Part shown: piece after piece, positions 46,694 to 59,335 of the stretch
Position numbering within the stretch: the first letter of the stretch is position 1
How the letters are laid out: the number at the start of each line of letters is the position of its first letter
Origin: Theobroma cacao
Taxonomy: Eukaryota > Streptophyta > Magnoliopsida > Malvales > Malvaceae
Direction of reading: 5' to 3'
DNA: 64,000 nt
NCBI RefSeq assembly: GCF_000208745.1
Contig: NC_030852.1
Coordinates: 6,108,226 to 6,172,225, forward strand
The notes under the pieces: model-generated
Told to the model about the DNA's origin: nothing
What the model saw: only the letters and a program-made list of their open reading frames with translations
Database searches by the model: none
Program-made: the position numbers and the translations under genes

Positions 46694-49199
46694 TGTGAGA
46701 CTTTGACCTTTACAGATTCGTAGATAAAAGTAAACGCGATATCCCTGATCAGGGGTAATTTTGTCATTTCCTTAGTGAGCCCTTAAAAGTAAGTTTTAAA
46801 CAATACTAAGGCCTAAGTAGGCCTAAGGCATAAATGAATGATGAAAATATGGGTAAAATGACAAAGGAAATAAAAATGATGATGATTTCCATGGTAGGGG
46901 CAAAATGGTCATTTTTCACCTAGGGGTCGAATTTTTAAGTTTTGATGAACCTGAGCATTTTTGGACCATTATGGACCTTGTCCCAGTGTCAAAAGAGAAA
47001 AAAGATTGCATAAAGGATTGGAGGAGAATAAGTTAACTTGTGAAGGCATTTTGGTAATTTAAGTGGAGTGGATAAGCTTGGGCTATAAATATCTCTTTCT
47101 TCTAACAGCTTCTTTTTCTTCTTCCTTCTTCTCTTTCACGTTGCTTCCAACCTCCATGGAAGCCTGATATGAACCTCCATAACCTCCCTTAAAATAGCCC
47201 CACATTTCATGCTTTTGGTGCACTTTTTCATAAGCCCTGGTGCTTTTCCACTCTCTCTCTTTTTAAAACCCTTGAAAAAAATCTTATTCCATACTCTCTC
47301 TCTAGTTAGGTGTTTTAGAGAGAGAAAGAAGAAGCTTTAATAATAGCTTGAAAGTTTTTGGAAAGAATTTCAAATACAAAGCTACCAAGGTGAGTAGTGT
47401 ACTAGAATTGATTTTTAGTGTTGAAAATTATTAGTGTTTCGACTTATGGCTGCTTTGGTAGTTGAGGTTGTTCATTCACTTTAGAGTGATTAGTATAGTG
47501 AACATAGATAGCCACTTAAATGGCATTTGGAAGCTAGCTAAGAGAAAGCTTTTAGAATTTATAAGTAAGTGAATTGACTTAATGGTGATGCTAATGTGAT
47601 ATTAGGTTCCCACGAAGCCCCATCGCCCCATTTGAACCGTTAGAGAAGTAGAGTCGACTAAAGGTTCAACAAAATACCGGTGAGTGGACTTGCATTTCAA
47701 ACTTGTTTTGGGAATGCGAATGTATTTGCACAATATATTTGAATGATTTTATCCAACTTTTCTTTGCAAATGTGTGCCAAGGAACAAGCCTTGATTAAAT
47801 GTTTTTGATATTGTGAAATGTGAGATGTGTATAAGGATGAATCCATATGCTTTATATTATGTTGGTATGTATGTATATAACTTGTGAATATGTGTTGTGT
47901 ATTGATGAATGATGTTGGGTGGTGATGTTGAGTGTGTGAGTAGGGAGTGCACACATGATGATGATGGTGTGTGCGAGTAGGGAGTGCACACATGATGATG
48001 ACAGAGTATTCGAGTAGGGAGTGCACACATGATGACGATGTATGTATATGTAAATGTGTGAGTTATAGAAAGCTCATGAATATGGTTTATAGATGTAATG
48101 CATGTGAAATCTTGCATGTTGATTTTGGAAATTTCTAAGCATGTTTAAGTTGAGCTTGTCTTTGCAACTAAATGGCCTATACTTGAGAGAATCAAAAGTT
48201 ATTGTTGGTGTCCTATTCTCGTTACGGCGAGATTCATTCTCGCTGCTGCGAGAAACTCTCGGGTTGTAAGGGTTTATACCTGACCTGGTTCTCGCTGCAG
48301 CGAGGAATTCTTTGTTTGGCCAATCGAATTTTGCTACAATGAGAAATTTTCTGTCCCATTTGACTACCTTATTGATTTTTACCATATTTTTTGCCTCTTT
48401 AACACCATAGTGGATCATTGACTTCCAACATCAAGGAATTAATTACCTAAGTCAGAAATAAGGGGTTTAGAGAGAAACCCTCGGCTAGATGAAAAAACCC
48501 TTGTCCCACTAATAATATGAGCCAAACTTCGCTGCAGCAAAAATTCATTCTCGCTGCAGCGAGGACCCGTCGTTTACTTGACTCGAGTTGCATGAATGCT
48601 ATTAAAGTTTTCACTCTTCAAATCCTTTGTTGAGCATGAACTCTTTATCATCAAGTGATTTACTCATTGGTTGTTTAAATGAGAGGTTTTAATAAGAACC
48701 AAACTAAATTGCATTATTTTAAAGATGAATGCATCATGATTTCGTTAAATCTTCCTTATGGTATGCTTGTTTCATTCTTTGTTCACTCACTGGGTTTATA
48801 CTCACCGTTTTCAACTTCATGTTTTCAGATCAAGAGGCAGCTGGTAACTAGGTCGAGGTGCCCTTGTAAATTCGATTTCTTGGTAGGTATCTCGGCATTC
48901 AGTAGCCGTACGTCACTCGGGTCTCTCCGTTAGAAATCGAGTCTCCTTTTTGAGATGTATAGATAAACCTAATGTAAATTATTAAGATACATGTTGTAAA
49001 CAATATATGTATATTTTGATGGGTAATGCCACTACGAGTTGGCAACGATTAACATTATTTTGATTCAAAATTATGAAATGTGACTTTAATAACTTTGATG
49101 GAATAATGAACAGGTCACATAGATAGGCTTGCTTAGGCTTAGTGGGCTATGTCCATTGAGCCCATGCACCGGTCATGGCCCAAAATTTGGGTCGTGACA
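46694..49199 (+). mobile_element. Solo LTR, gypsy family A, TSD GATGG/GGTGG
   Basis: A 2,506-bp sequence starting TGTGAGACTT and ending GGGTCGTGACA. The flanking 5-mers GATGG (46,689-46,693) and GGTGG (49,200-49,204) differ at one base. A TATA-like TATAAATA is at 47,084-47,091. The LTR has three units of a 36-37-bp minisatellite with core GAGTAGGGAGTGCACACATG (47,925-48,040). Palindromic words are at 48,239-48,252, 48,291-48,304 and 48,550-48,563. It is the fullest family-A copy and the reference for 6,619-8,314. No coding sequence is present. Confidence 0.87.
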
Positions 49200-49204
49200 G
49201 GTGG

Positions 49205-50638
49205 GACCACTCAAAGAGTTATGGGCGAGATCGATGTGTCACTTACACAACTAGGATGATTCGTTCACGTGAGGTGAGCTAGATGGTAGCGAAGACTTTG
49301 TCCATTATTTGCTTGAGTGGGTTGGGACCACTTAATAAGATTATGGGTGAGGCCGATGTGCCACTCATAAGAGCTCATTAGGAATCTTAAGTAATGGGGA
49401 CGAAATCAGAAGCCACTTGAATGGGGCGAGGACCACTCATAGTTAGGAAATGTTTATGGTTTATTAGAAAGTTTATGAATTTATGCTAATGAGTTTATGT
49501 TATGTGTACTGAGAATGATTGTTGATATACATGTTTGAATGTTTTCAATATGCTAATCAAGTAGGGTTTGTCTTATATATTCTAGTACGAGATGAATGTA
49601 TGCTTGGTTAGACTGAACCTCAGCCTAAAGAATGGTCCTAAGAAGTAAGAGGATATATGAAATGGTTATGTGTAAATTTTACCCAAAAAATGGGTTTTGT
49701 GCCTAAAGTATCGATACATGAAGAGCATGTACCGATACATTTTGAGATAGAATGCAAAAAGAGGCATTTTGTGTAAAATGTATTGATACATTCCCAATTG
49801 TATCTATATATTCTTTCATGAAATGAGTTCTTTAAGTGTTTTCCATAGGGTTTTCAAAGGAGAAAGGTTTCCATTGGTTTGTGCAAACCTGTTTTCCATG
49901 ATATGTTATATAAATTGAGTTTAAATGCTATGTTTCATGATTGTTATGGAAATGAAGGAAAGATTTATGAATCATATGCATTTACAAGTGCATGGTTACA
50001 AAAAACTCTCCTCCTTGGTTTGTCCCTTTCCCTGTATCCATTCACGAAGTCTTTGTGACTCATACATTATTTTTACCTAATTTTTTTACAGATCAGTGAT
50101 AGCATTCTCTTACTAGCAGCCAATGTTATGGAGTCATGATTCATTCATTTTTTCTTGATAGGTTTCTAGCAACCATTTGATGCCTAGAGGTCAAGTCATA
50201 TTCTGCTAATGAGTGGTTCTTTATTTATGTTTATGATTATGGATAATGGTCATGTCTAAGATGATGTAGCAAATGTTTGGCATTTTATTTTATGAATGTT
50301 ATGGATAAATGTGTAAAGGTGGCTCGAAAGCCTACATGGAGACCCAATGGTGTTGATAAATGTTTATATGATATTGTGCATGAGATTATGACACTTTGAT
50401 AAGACATGAAATGATTGCACTTACATTTTTATGTTGAGAAGTTCCATAATAGTGTAACATTGCCTATGGTTGCATGCATGTGAGTACAATGTATGCGTAT
50501 GGATGATTGAATATATGCTTTCACACATAATTATCAATGTTTAATGAATGAATAGAATGAAGCTTGCTTAGGCTTAACAGGTTATTCCCGTTTGGGTCCA
50601 TGGGTCAATCAGATCCTACCATAAAATAGGACGTGACA
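49205..50638 (+). repeat. Family-C LTR, right piece
   Basis: Continues after the solo LTR. It has a second palindromic-word cluster (49,707-49,718; 49,728-49,739; 49,779-49,790) and ends GGACGTGACA at 50,638. Its last 650 bp match, in reverse, 58,326-58,930 (shared 'cacgaagtctttgtgactca' and 'tgttgagaagttccataat'). Confidence 0.6.
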
Positions 50639-51950
50639 CATACAAACTCATTAAAAGTCCTAGTTTAATTGAAACTCTACATGACATGTGAAAATGATGA
50701 AAATACCTCTAAAATTATATGGCATATGATTATATGATATTCAAGAATCCTAATGTCAAATGACTTCTAGATGACAATCCTAGTATCATCATACTTCTAT
50801 ATAACATGTTATTGTGTAGAAATATGAACTTCTACATGATAGTTATTATATAGATTGATAGAGTCCTATGTTATCGTGATTACATGTGGGTAGTTTACAA
50901 AGATGAACTCGCTTGGATCTGGGCAAAAAGTTTGAGCTTGTCTAAATTTTTTGGCTTAATAATTAGGCCTTTTAGACTTGTTTGGTCTTTGGGCTCTTGG
51001 ACTTCTTCTAAGCATTTGGACTCCTTCTAGGCTTGTTTAGATTCTTTGGCTCTTTTTGGATAATTGAAATGCCTTTCTTGGGAATTTCTAGTACTTTAAA
51101 GAAGAAAGCATTAGAAAAGAGCATTTTCTAGATTATGAGGTGAAAAATATGGAAATGATGGTTGAGATTGATTCAAGTGAACCACTAAGATTTAAGATTT
51201 ATTTCATATATTTAACCCCTCAAAGATCATTTATGAGTTATCATTATCATTTTTGGAGGATAAATACTAAAAATAAAAAATAAACGAAGATATTCGACCA
51301 AAAATAAGAAGGGTCGCTTAACACTTTGATGTTGATTGACATTTTTTTCCAACTTTGTAGGCCTAACTTTGGATAGCCATAATTTTTCTTGTTCGATTTC
51401 AAAATTGAGGAGTTATATTTTTTTGGTTAGAAAGCTCAACAAGTCTAATACCACGTGGAATTGATTTCACTTAAAACTTTAAAGTAATTTTCATGATGTA
51501 ACATTCAAGTTATGTCAAATTTAATAACATGTTCCATATTTTAGTCATATCTTTCAATATGTATGTATCCATTGATGATTAATGAAATTAAGAAGACTTC
51601 AAAACATCAAAAATATTCTTCTATTATATGGCTGACTTATATCAAAGTAAGAAAATACATTTTTGCCAAGGTTTAGGATTTGTTTCAAGTAATGCTTAGT
51701 TGAGTTTTCCTTTTTGGTTGCTTAAGCCTTATGTTTCTGCTTATTGCAAGCTTAATTAGACCAAACACTTGAGATGCTATGGACATTGAGTTATTTGAGG
51801 ATGAAGTGAATCACTTGGATGATCATGTTGGCTTTAAAATCCAACAACATGATGACACTCATTAAACCAGCATCTACATCTAAGCCTAGAAGAAAGAAAG
51901 AGTGCTTGAATTTACAATGGATGTTTAGTTTTAGGGTAATTACAATTCAA
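50639..51950. other. No gene recognised
   Basis: AT-rich sequence without a domain, clear LTR end or repeat unit. It probably holds the outer part of the copia LTR that follows. Confidence 0.55.
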
Positions 51951-51959
51951 AATATTAAT

Positions 51960-52394
51960 TGACTATGATTCTTGTATATGTACAATATTAAGTAATTATA
52001 AAGTAATAATATTTGTTCTACATTGAGTCCTAATCGTATTCTACTTTGAAGTTTTGTATTACAAAAGTGAGTTTTTAAGTTTTAGAAGTGAAGTGGTGCT
52101 TTGGGAACCTTAGAGATGTAACACCTTGTAACTATATCTTTTGCTCTTAGTGGAGCTAGAGTGAGTGTGAATGAATGTTCTGGCTAGGCTACTGAGAGAG
52201 GGTGTATAAGGAATCTTTGTTGTTTGGAAAGCTATTGAGAGAGATTTTATTGTATTTCAAATTCTTAATAGTAGAAAACTTGTTTTACTATATGGACGTA
52301 AGCAAGTGGTTGAAACACGTAAATTCTTGCATTTTTTTATTTGCTTGATTTCTTTAGGCTTTATCTTTGTTGTTTCTTGGGCAATTTTCATAAC
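51960..52394 (+). repeat. 5' LTR of a plus-strand Tork-like copia (start uncertain)
   Basis: Contains the copia LTR signature 'atggacgtaagcaagtggttgaaacacgtaaattcttgc' in outline near 52,290-52,330. It ends at CATAACA (52,394), followed by a weak PBS-like TAATGTCAAAGT (52,399-52,410, 7 of 12 matches to the tRNA-Met type). The left edge is an estimate. Confidence 0.5.
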
Positions 52395-52440
52395 AAACTA
52401 ATGTCAAAGTTTTAAGAATCGTAGATCAAGATTCAACAAG

Positions 52441-54020
52441 AATGTCAAAAGTTAGTGGTTCCATGAATTTTTTAATGGAGAAGTTGATGGGAAGACTAAT
52501 TTCACATAGTGACAAAGAATGATGAAAGATCTCCTTGTGTTGCAAGGTTTGATGTGCCTTTTGCTAAGGAAGGATAAAGGGAAACTATATGGCATGAAAA
52601 TATCGAATAAGTACAATTAATTGAAAGGTGTGTTATCACTATTGGACTTTGCATCGGGGATAATGTGTTCAACCATGTTATTGATAAGCTATGACAAGCG
52701 AAGGATTTTGCATGAAGGGTGGTTAAAGGGTAATCATACAGGGTCATTATATGTTTTTGTAGATATAATAATAAAAAATTAAAAACTAAAGGGTGGTGAC
52801 GGCCACCCCCTACCACCACCTTTGGTATGCTCTTGTTGATGAGGAATTTTTTCAAGAGTTATGTGTAAAATTGAAGAAGATCTATTTAGAGAAAAGTATT
52901 TCCAACAAGTTGAAGCTGAGGCAAAAGTTGTTTTGCTTGAAAAAAAAGGAGAATGTAGATTTTATGAAGCATATGAACAAATTCGACAAGATTATTAATC
53001 AATTGAAGAAGGTTGATGTGAACTTGGAAGAAAAGGAGAGGGCATTGTTATTTCTTGCATTGCTTCTAGACTCCTATAAAGTTTTGTGAAATCTCTAATT
53101 TACATGAAAGATACAATAATGTTAACACAAGCTCAAACAACGTTAATATGCCATGAAGCCTAAAAAAAAAAGAGTAGAGATTCAGTTAACTCAGCATTGG
53201 TGGTTGAGTTTTGGAAAAACAAGTCAACTGAAAAAGGATCTAAGAGTGGCAAGTCTATATCCAATAGTTTTCAGTTCTTTTGATGTAAAGATTATGGACA
53301 TATTCAAAGGGATTATCCTACAAAAGGGAATGAGAGTAATGGAACAAAGGTGAAGCTATTTTCGTTAACAATGATGATGATTGTGTTGTCCTTGCAATCT
53401 CAGAAGATATGAATGCAAATTATAGTGATACTTGGTATTTTGGTACTGCTTGTATCACTCAAGTATGCTTTCAAAAGGATTATTTTGATTTGCTTCAATA
53501 ACGGCAGGTTAGGAATTTGACTTCGAAGATAAGTCAATTGTGCAAGTCGTGGGTCTCGGAGTTGTGAGAAAATATTTGATATGGTTGTGCGCTCATTTGG
53601 TGGTGTGCCCTATTTCCTAAAGTAGTTTAAGAATCTAACGTCATTAAGCCTAGTAAACTCTGAAGAGTACCAATTTTTTTACCATTGATGGAGTGGTAAA
53701 AGTCACACAAGGCAACATGGTCTTGATGAGAGAGAATTTGCATAATGATTCGTATCGTCTAAAAGATGAGGCCTTTAAGAGATGGGAACAATGCACATGG
53801 GATGGTAGCTACCAAAGTGAGATTTCATTTCCTGAGCAGGTGATGAAAGGTTCTTTTAGAGTAGTTGGTTGTAAAAAGATAAAAAATTTCCTGAGGAGGT
53901 GATGAAAGGTTCTTTTAGAGTGGATGGTTGTAAAAAGATAAAAAAATATTGCTAATGTTATTGAATTGAAGTGGTTTTCAAATTGCCTCTCCGAAGTCAA
54001 TTAGTGTCATGGACGTGATA
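52441..54020 (+). pseudogene. Tork-like copia gag, protease and pre-integrase relic
   Basis: ATG 52,441 opens MSKVSGSMNFLMEKL, a degraded copia Gag start. MKDLLVLQGL follows near 52,520. The open Gag middle (52,793-53,089) contains YLEKSISNKLKLRQKLFCLK and FDKIINQLKKVDVNLEEKER. A zinc-knuckle remnant (CKDYGHIQRDYP, two Cys lost) is near 53,290. Protease remains (DTWYFGTACITQV, with the DSG replaced) are near 53,430, and pre-integrase sequence (GNMVLMRENLHNDSYRLK) is at 53,700-53,765. A 59-bp tandem duplication follows. The copy is split by the Athila-like LTR at 54,026; a short remnant (CNQGNLEGL) continues at about 58,270. Stops throughout show inactivity. Confidence 0.8.
53831..53948 (+). 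repeat. 59-bp tandem duplication in the copia relic
   Basis: Units 53,831-53,889 and 53,890-53,948, each starting CCTGAG(C/G)AGGTGATGAAAGG and ending in 'gtaaaaagataaaaaa'. They differ at about four positions. Confidence 0.9.
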
Positions 54021-54025
54021 GTTAC

Positions 54026-57000
54026 TGATAGCAAAGTTTCACAAGTGTATGGGTCACTTCAAGTAGACAAGTGTAAGTAGAGTGTCGAATTCCCACGAAG
54101 ATTGTCTTCGTGGACTTGCGCTAATTACTGAGTCACTTTCTTTGCCTAAGCCAATCTCACAAAAAGATTAAAAAATTTTATAGAGAAAATCAATAACAAA
54201 AGCCAAGGCTTCCTAACTTCCTTTGGTCATTCTCACTTAGGTTAAAGCCTTCTCTTTGGTTTAACTTATCAAAAACAACTTGTTAATCAAGAACACTTAA
54301 TTATTTACATGCTTATGTCTAAGTCATGTAAACCTATTATTACTAATCGCTTACCATGATAGATAAGATAATTAATAATAATGCCTTGAAATTAAGTTCC
54401 CCTAAGCGATTGCACATGACTAGTAGATATAGTGGTCACTACCCTTGCTCTCACCCAAGAGTCATCTATTCTACTAATTCATATGTCATTTTCTTTTTAG
54501 TTTGGATTCCTAAATTCTTATGACTAGTACATTAGAACTCCCCTTAAATTCCCCTGTAAGGTTCATTAAAGTTACTAATCTCCTAATTAATTTCTTTAGT
54601 CTGGATTCTGAAATTCCTATGTCTAGTTCATTAAGAATACCCTTGATTTCCACCTTAAGGTTTATAGAGTTACCTTTTATCACATTTACAAGGTGAATTA
54701 AGAAGGAGCATTAAGCACAAAGAAATGAACTAAGTTATTTAAGTTTACAAGTTTTTTTTACCAAAGAGTATTTATTTTACCTAAGCTACTTGATTAAATT
54801 CCATTAAAAACCCTAGTTAAAGTTGTTTAGCTACTCATATTTTTATTATGAACAGAATTTAAAGAGTGAAATAAAATAAAGGACGTTTTGAAAATTAAAA
54901 AGAAAGAAAGAATAATTTTAACCTTAATACCGAAATCACCTTATAATTAAGTTAGGCTCGGTCAACAAAGTAACAAGATTTCTAGGATTAAAATTCAATT
55001 AAAAATCTTATCACTATGCCAACTTCACTAAACTTTGATGAAGCTCCAATGGTGGACCAAAATTGCATAAAAAGATAAGAAAATAAACATAATTCTACTA
55101 ATTGAAAACCAAAAGTGTGCTAAGAAGACTATGATGGGTTTGGCTATGGATGGCATGCTCAAAATACGCAGCGGAAAGAAAATTAAAAACTTTATAACTA
55201 AACAACAAAACATGCCTCCACCCATGGATCACCTGGTGATGTTTAACACATAAAAGCATAAAATAAATTATTGTTTAGAAAGTTACGTTGCCATGTAATT
55301 TTGTAATCACAATGGCACTTTCTGAAGCAATCCCGCGAACACCACAAGGAGCAAAATTCCTAACCAATCAAGTGCTTGGCCTTCAATGGTAGTACACACG
55401 ATTGCAGTTGAACCTTCAACAAAGGAAAGAGTTTTTAACTACTTTATGCTAGCAAAGAGGACAACAATTGTCCTTTTCTTCTTGTTCACAATCTTAGCTG
55501 AACCTTTCTCGAAAATTGTTTCATAAGCAATTTTCTCTTTCACACAAAGGGAGTGGTGGCAAAAAAAGAAAACGTTTTTCTTTTTCTGACAAAAACTACG
55601 TTTTCTTCAATTGTGAAAAACTTTCATATGGAAAATAGTTATAAGGTGACTTATATAGTTAGGTTAAAATAGCTTCAATTTTGCAATTAAGCGCTCAATA
55701 TTATAACACAGTATTATATTGGGCCTATTACTTAATTAAACTCTTTTAATTAAGTCCTTGGAAATTAAAATCAAAATTAATTTCCTTTATATTTTGCAAT
55801 CAAGGCGTTATAGTTATAACTATTTATAATTATGCCAAAAACTTAATTAAACTCTTTTAATTAAGTTTATAGAAGTTAATTACCTAGCATGTGATTTAAG
55901 TCTAACTTAAATCGTCACTCTCCCAATTTAATTCAAATGCAATCATTGTGTGTGACCCATTAGGTTCCCAACATGTTGATAATGAAATTGATTAATGACT
56001 TAATTGATTAATATAAATTTCAATCAATTCCATAGACCAAGATTGGCATCTAACAATGCATCATGGCCACCCAATTGTTGGGAGAATCAAAGGGTTCTTT
56101 AACAACCTTTCAGTGTACAATCTATCAATGTAATTCATTCCCTCATGATATATCCCGAAGATGATAAGAGCTTGGTACAATGTCTACTCTTATTGACCTT
56201 CATATTTGTTCCTGCAATTATAGCATTTGGTTTATAGAGAGTTATGCAACTTTTTTCATAATCTCCATGTCGCCTTGGCAAAGGACTTCAATAAGCTAAC
56301 GTTAACCAAGAATTGATAGGATTTGTCCTCTGAAACACTTAAGGTGATGATTCCTATCTTGACCACTCATTTGCCTTTACATGCTTCATACTATACCGAA
56401 AAACATTCTGTTTTTGCATCCTTGGTTAGGCACCCATAGGGATGAAATCAAAGCATAGCACTCCACACATAAGATAACCTGGTGTCTCAAGTTTAGGGAG
56501 TATTTACACAACTGACACATGAGAAGTGTTGCATAGACACTAGAGTGTATTACTAAATGCACTTCTCATGGCGAGTCATGTTCAGTGAACTTGCTCTCTA
56601 GGCAAGCACCTATATTTTAGTTCCAAGTATCTCTATACTTCAATCTATGAGATCGATTGCTTACTTTCAAAGTAAAGAACATAGAATATACCAGTCTCTA
56701 AGCATCATTGATGTCCAGTCTCAATGATACATTGACCACGAACATTTTGAGATTATGCTTTGATGCATAGGAATCTCATAACTGCAACCCATTACAGTTT
56801 CCTTGCAAGGCATATAAATCTCATGGACTTCATCCAATTAGACTTATAACTCATTATAATTAATGTCTTATTGATGAAGGAAAATCTCTAATCATTCAAC
56901 ATGACTGATATTGTTGCATGATTGGAATCAAGCCTCAACTAATCCCAATTGGCTGCAGGGCTCATCCCAACAGATTAGGCAAAGAGGTTGAGCTAAAAAG

Positions 57001-58209
57001 CTATCTCCAAACTAACTCCTTTATAAAGAACTAAAGTTTAAGTGGAAAGTTGTCAAAGTAAAAGTAAAATATAGAAATAGTGAATGAACTAAAAAAACAA
57101 TTGTAAAAAAAATAAAAAACACAGAAATTTTATTGAACTTAACACTACACCAGTTGAAAATTCAAAGCCAAATTTTGCTACACATGAAAACTAAAGAAAC
57201 TTTGCTGGAAAAATACAAAAAACCTTAAACTAATATCCTAAAACCAACAGAAAACAAAGAAGAGAAGGCTTGATTGAAGAACTAGGCTGGTTATGTATTT
57301 ATAGCCAGAATGAGGGAGAGTTTTGACTTTAGTCTTCCACTTTTAAATTTCAGAATTCAAGTATTCAATTCACTTGATCACTTGGCCATATTTCAAGCTG
57401 ATTTTTATCTGATTTCCAGCTTGAATGTTTGAGTGAAAATGGACTTTTTCAAGCTTCAAAGTAGCTGGCCAATGCTAGGACGAATTTGGCATGAAATGTG
57501 TCCAAGTGCTTCCTTGAATCCAAATTGTAAAAGCTTGAATTTTTCCCTCTTCAATTTTTAAACCATTTCGGCTGAAACTCCTCCTCATTACCTTTATGAT
57601 TTTGTGCTTTTTTATCCAAAGAAAATTAGGTTAAAAATATTCTAAAATTTGACTTAAATTTCAACTCTTTGAATTTAGGCTCCAAACTTAGTTGATTAGG
57701 TGAGGACTTTTCCCATTTGAATTCTTTGATATCTTCAGAAAATCCTCCAGATTTTAAACCGTCTTGGACATCTTTAATTCAGAAAGCCCACTCTTGCATG
57801 GATTTTGCATGAACTTGTCCAAAAGCTTGCTAAATGTGATGATATTGCTTGCGTGCAACTTTAGGCAACTTGACCTTTCTTCTGTTTAACCTCCATCATT
57901 TTTGACTCCTAACTCGGAATTGAGAGATTCCAAGTCCTGCTGAAAGCTAACTTGATGCCAAATGTTTTATCTCATTTTCTGATACTAAGGCAGCCAAATT
58001 TGGGCTAGAAGTTGACCCCCTTGTGCATGGCTTGCATGAAAATTCTAAATTTTAGCCTTATTTTCCTACATAAATTCACAAAATTTCAAATTATTTACAA
58101 AAGAAGACATTTTAATAAAAATGGGTTAAAAATAAATTATTTTATTTGAAAATTATGCAAAAATCATATGAATTTGGGCTTAAAAATGCTATATAAAATA
58201 TAGTTATCA
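54026..58209 (-). mobile_element. Athila-like solo LTR, TSD GTTAC, interrupted by another solo LTR
   Basis: GTTAC flanks both ends (54,021-54,025; 58,210-58,214). On the minus strand it starts TGATAACTATATTTTATATAG, like the Athila LTR start at 14,896, and ends near GCTATCA. A TATA-like box is on the minus strand (CTATAAATA, 57,304-57,296). Near the inner end, 'gtgtcgaattcccacga' parallels the 'gtatcgttcccacgga' block of the other Athila LTRs. Without the nested insertion it is about 2.34 kb. No coding sequence is seen. Confidence 0.85.
55132..56972 (-). mobile_element. Nested solo LTR, copia-like, TSD GACTA/GATTA
   Basis: A 1,841-bp sequence with ends TGATGGGTTT and ATCCCAACA. The flanking 5-mers GACTA (55,127-55,131) and GATTA (56,973-56,977) differ at one base. 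On the minus strand it begins TGTTGGGATGAGCCC and has a TATA-like CTATATAAG at 55,658-55,650. No coding sequence is present. The assignment to copia rests on LTR style only. Confidence 0.7.
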
Positions 58210-58214
58210 GTTAC

Positions 58215-58325
58215 ACATGTTCATTGGTGGTTTGTGTAATCGAGTGTTGGATCATACATGATTTGTTATGTGTAATCAAGGTAATCTTGAAGGCTTATGA
58301 TTTGAAAATTCTTATTCTTTTGTTG
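58215..58325 (+). pseudogene. Remnant of the plus-strand copia pre-integrase
   Basis: A short frame with CNQGNLEGL, comparable to the segment after the LGH motif of copia pre-integrase domains. It abuts a family-C LTR end at 58,326. The assignment relies mostly on its position. Confidence 0.35.
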
Positions 58326-59335
58326 TGTCACAATCGATTTCCGGGGGCTCATGACTAACATGAGGACCTACGTGGGTATAACCCATTAGGCTCAAGCAAG
58401 CCTTACTCAATAATGCATGGGCTTGTCATCTGTTGCATTCAATCACAATTCCATTCACATATTAGAATTCATAAGTAAATCAATAAGATCACATCATTAT
58501 GGAACTTCTCAACATAATGTGTAAATTTCCATTTCATTTCATATCAAAATTCACATCATCTTTGGCTTGGCACACTTCTCATGCCTTTATCACCGATGGT
58601 CCTTTCACCATAGTGTCAACATTCATATGCGCCCATTTCTGCGGCTCAGCATAGTATTCACAATGATAAACAACATGAGTATAATAACATTTATTTACAT
58701 AACCAAGTATCATTCAATATAAGACTTGACTCGACACACTACGGAGTGTATTGACACTGAAAGGTTAGTAAGAAGGCACTACCACACCTATCAAATGCAA
58801 GCTAAGCTAGTACTCCCCAATGCTTAACCAAATGAGCTACTAATCTGTAAAACAAAAACAAGGGAAAATAGCAGGTGAGTCACAAAGACTTCGTGGTTAG
58901 ATACGGGGAAGAGGACAAGCCAGGGGAAAAGTTTTTGCAATAAGCCATAAGTTCATGAACTTCAACATAATCCTTTCAAATGTCAATAATCTCATTTCAA
59001 AAATTTTTATAAATGCTATTAATAGCCAAGTCGCATAAAGAGTCCGTAAACATGTATAGCTCCAAGAACAAAATATTTGTGAGGAGAAAATGAGAGAGAG
59101 TTCACATCAAGGGTACCGGTACCATCACCTTGGGTAGCTGCATTATACTTACAACCCAGCTTTTGGGCATTACCCCTCACTTGGAGGTTAAAGGTACTAT
59201 TCAATTATTATACTTGTTAATACCATGATATCTGTACAAGGCAAAACCACAAAAATTAAATATTCAAATCACATTATTGTTCACATAAGTATATTATCAT
59301 CAACACATTTTCATACATACGTGTGAAACACCACT
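58326..59335 (-). repeat. Family-C LTR fragment, minus orientation
   Basis: Starts TGTCACAATCG (complement of the family-C LTR end) and matches 50,000-50,638 in reverse over several hundred bases. The right limit is approximate. No TSD partner for TGTTG (58,321-58,325) was found. Confidence 0.6.

Noticed and set aside
54026..58209. Possible complete small LTR element
   Set aside because: No internal direct repeat, PBS or PPT was found; with the nested 55,132-56,972 piece removed it behaves as one LTR.
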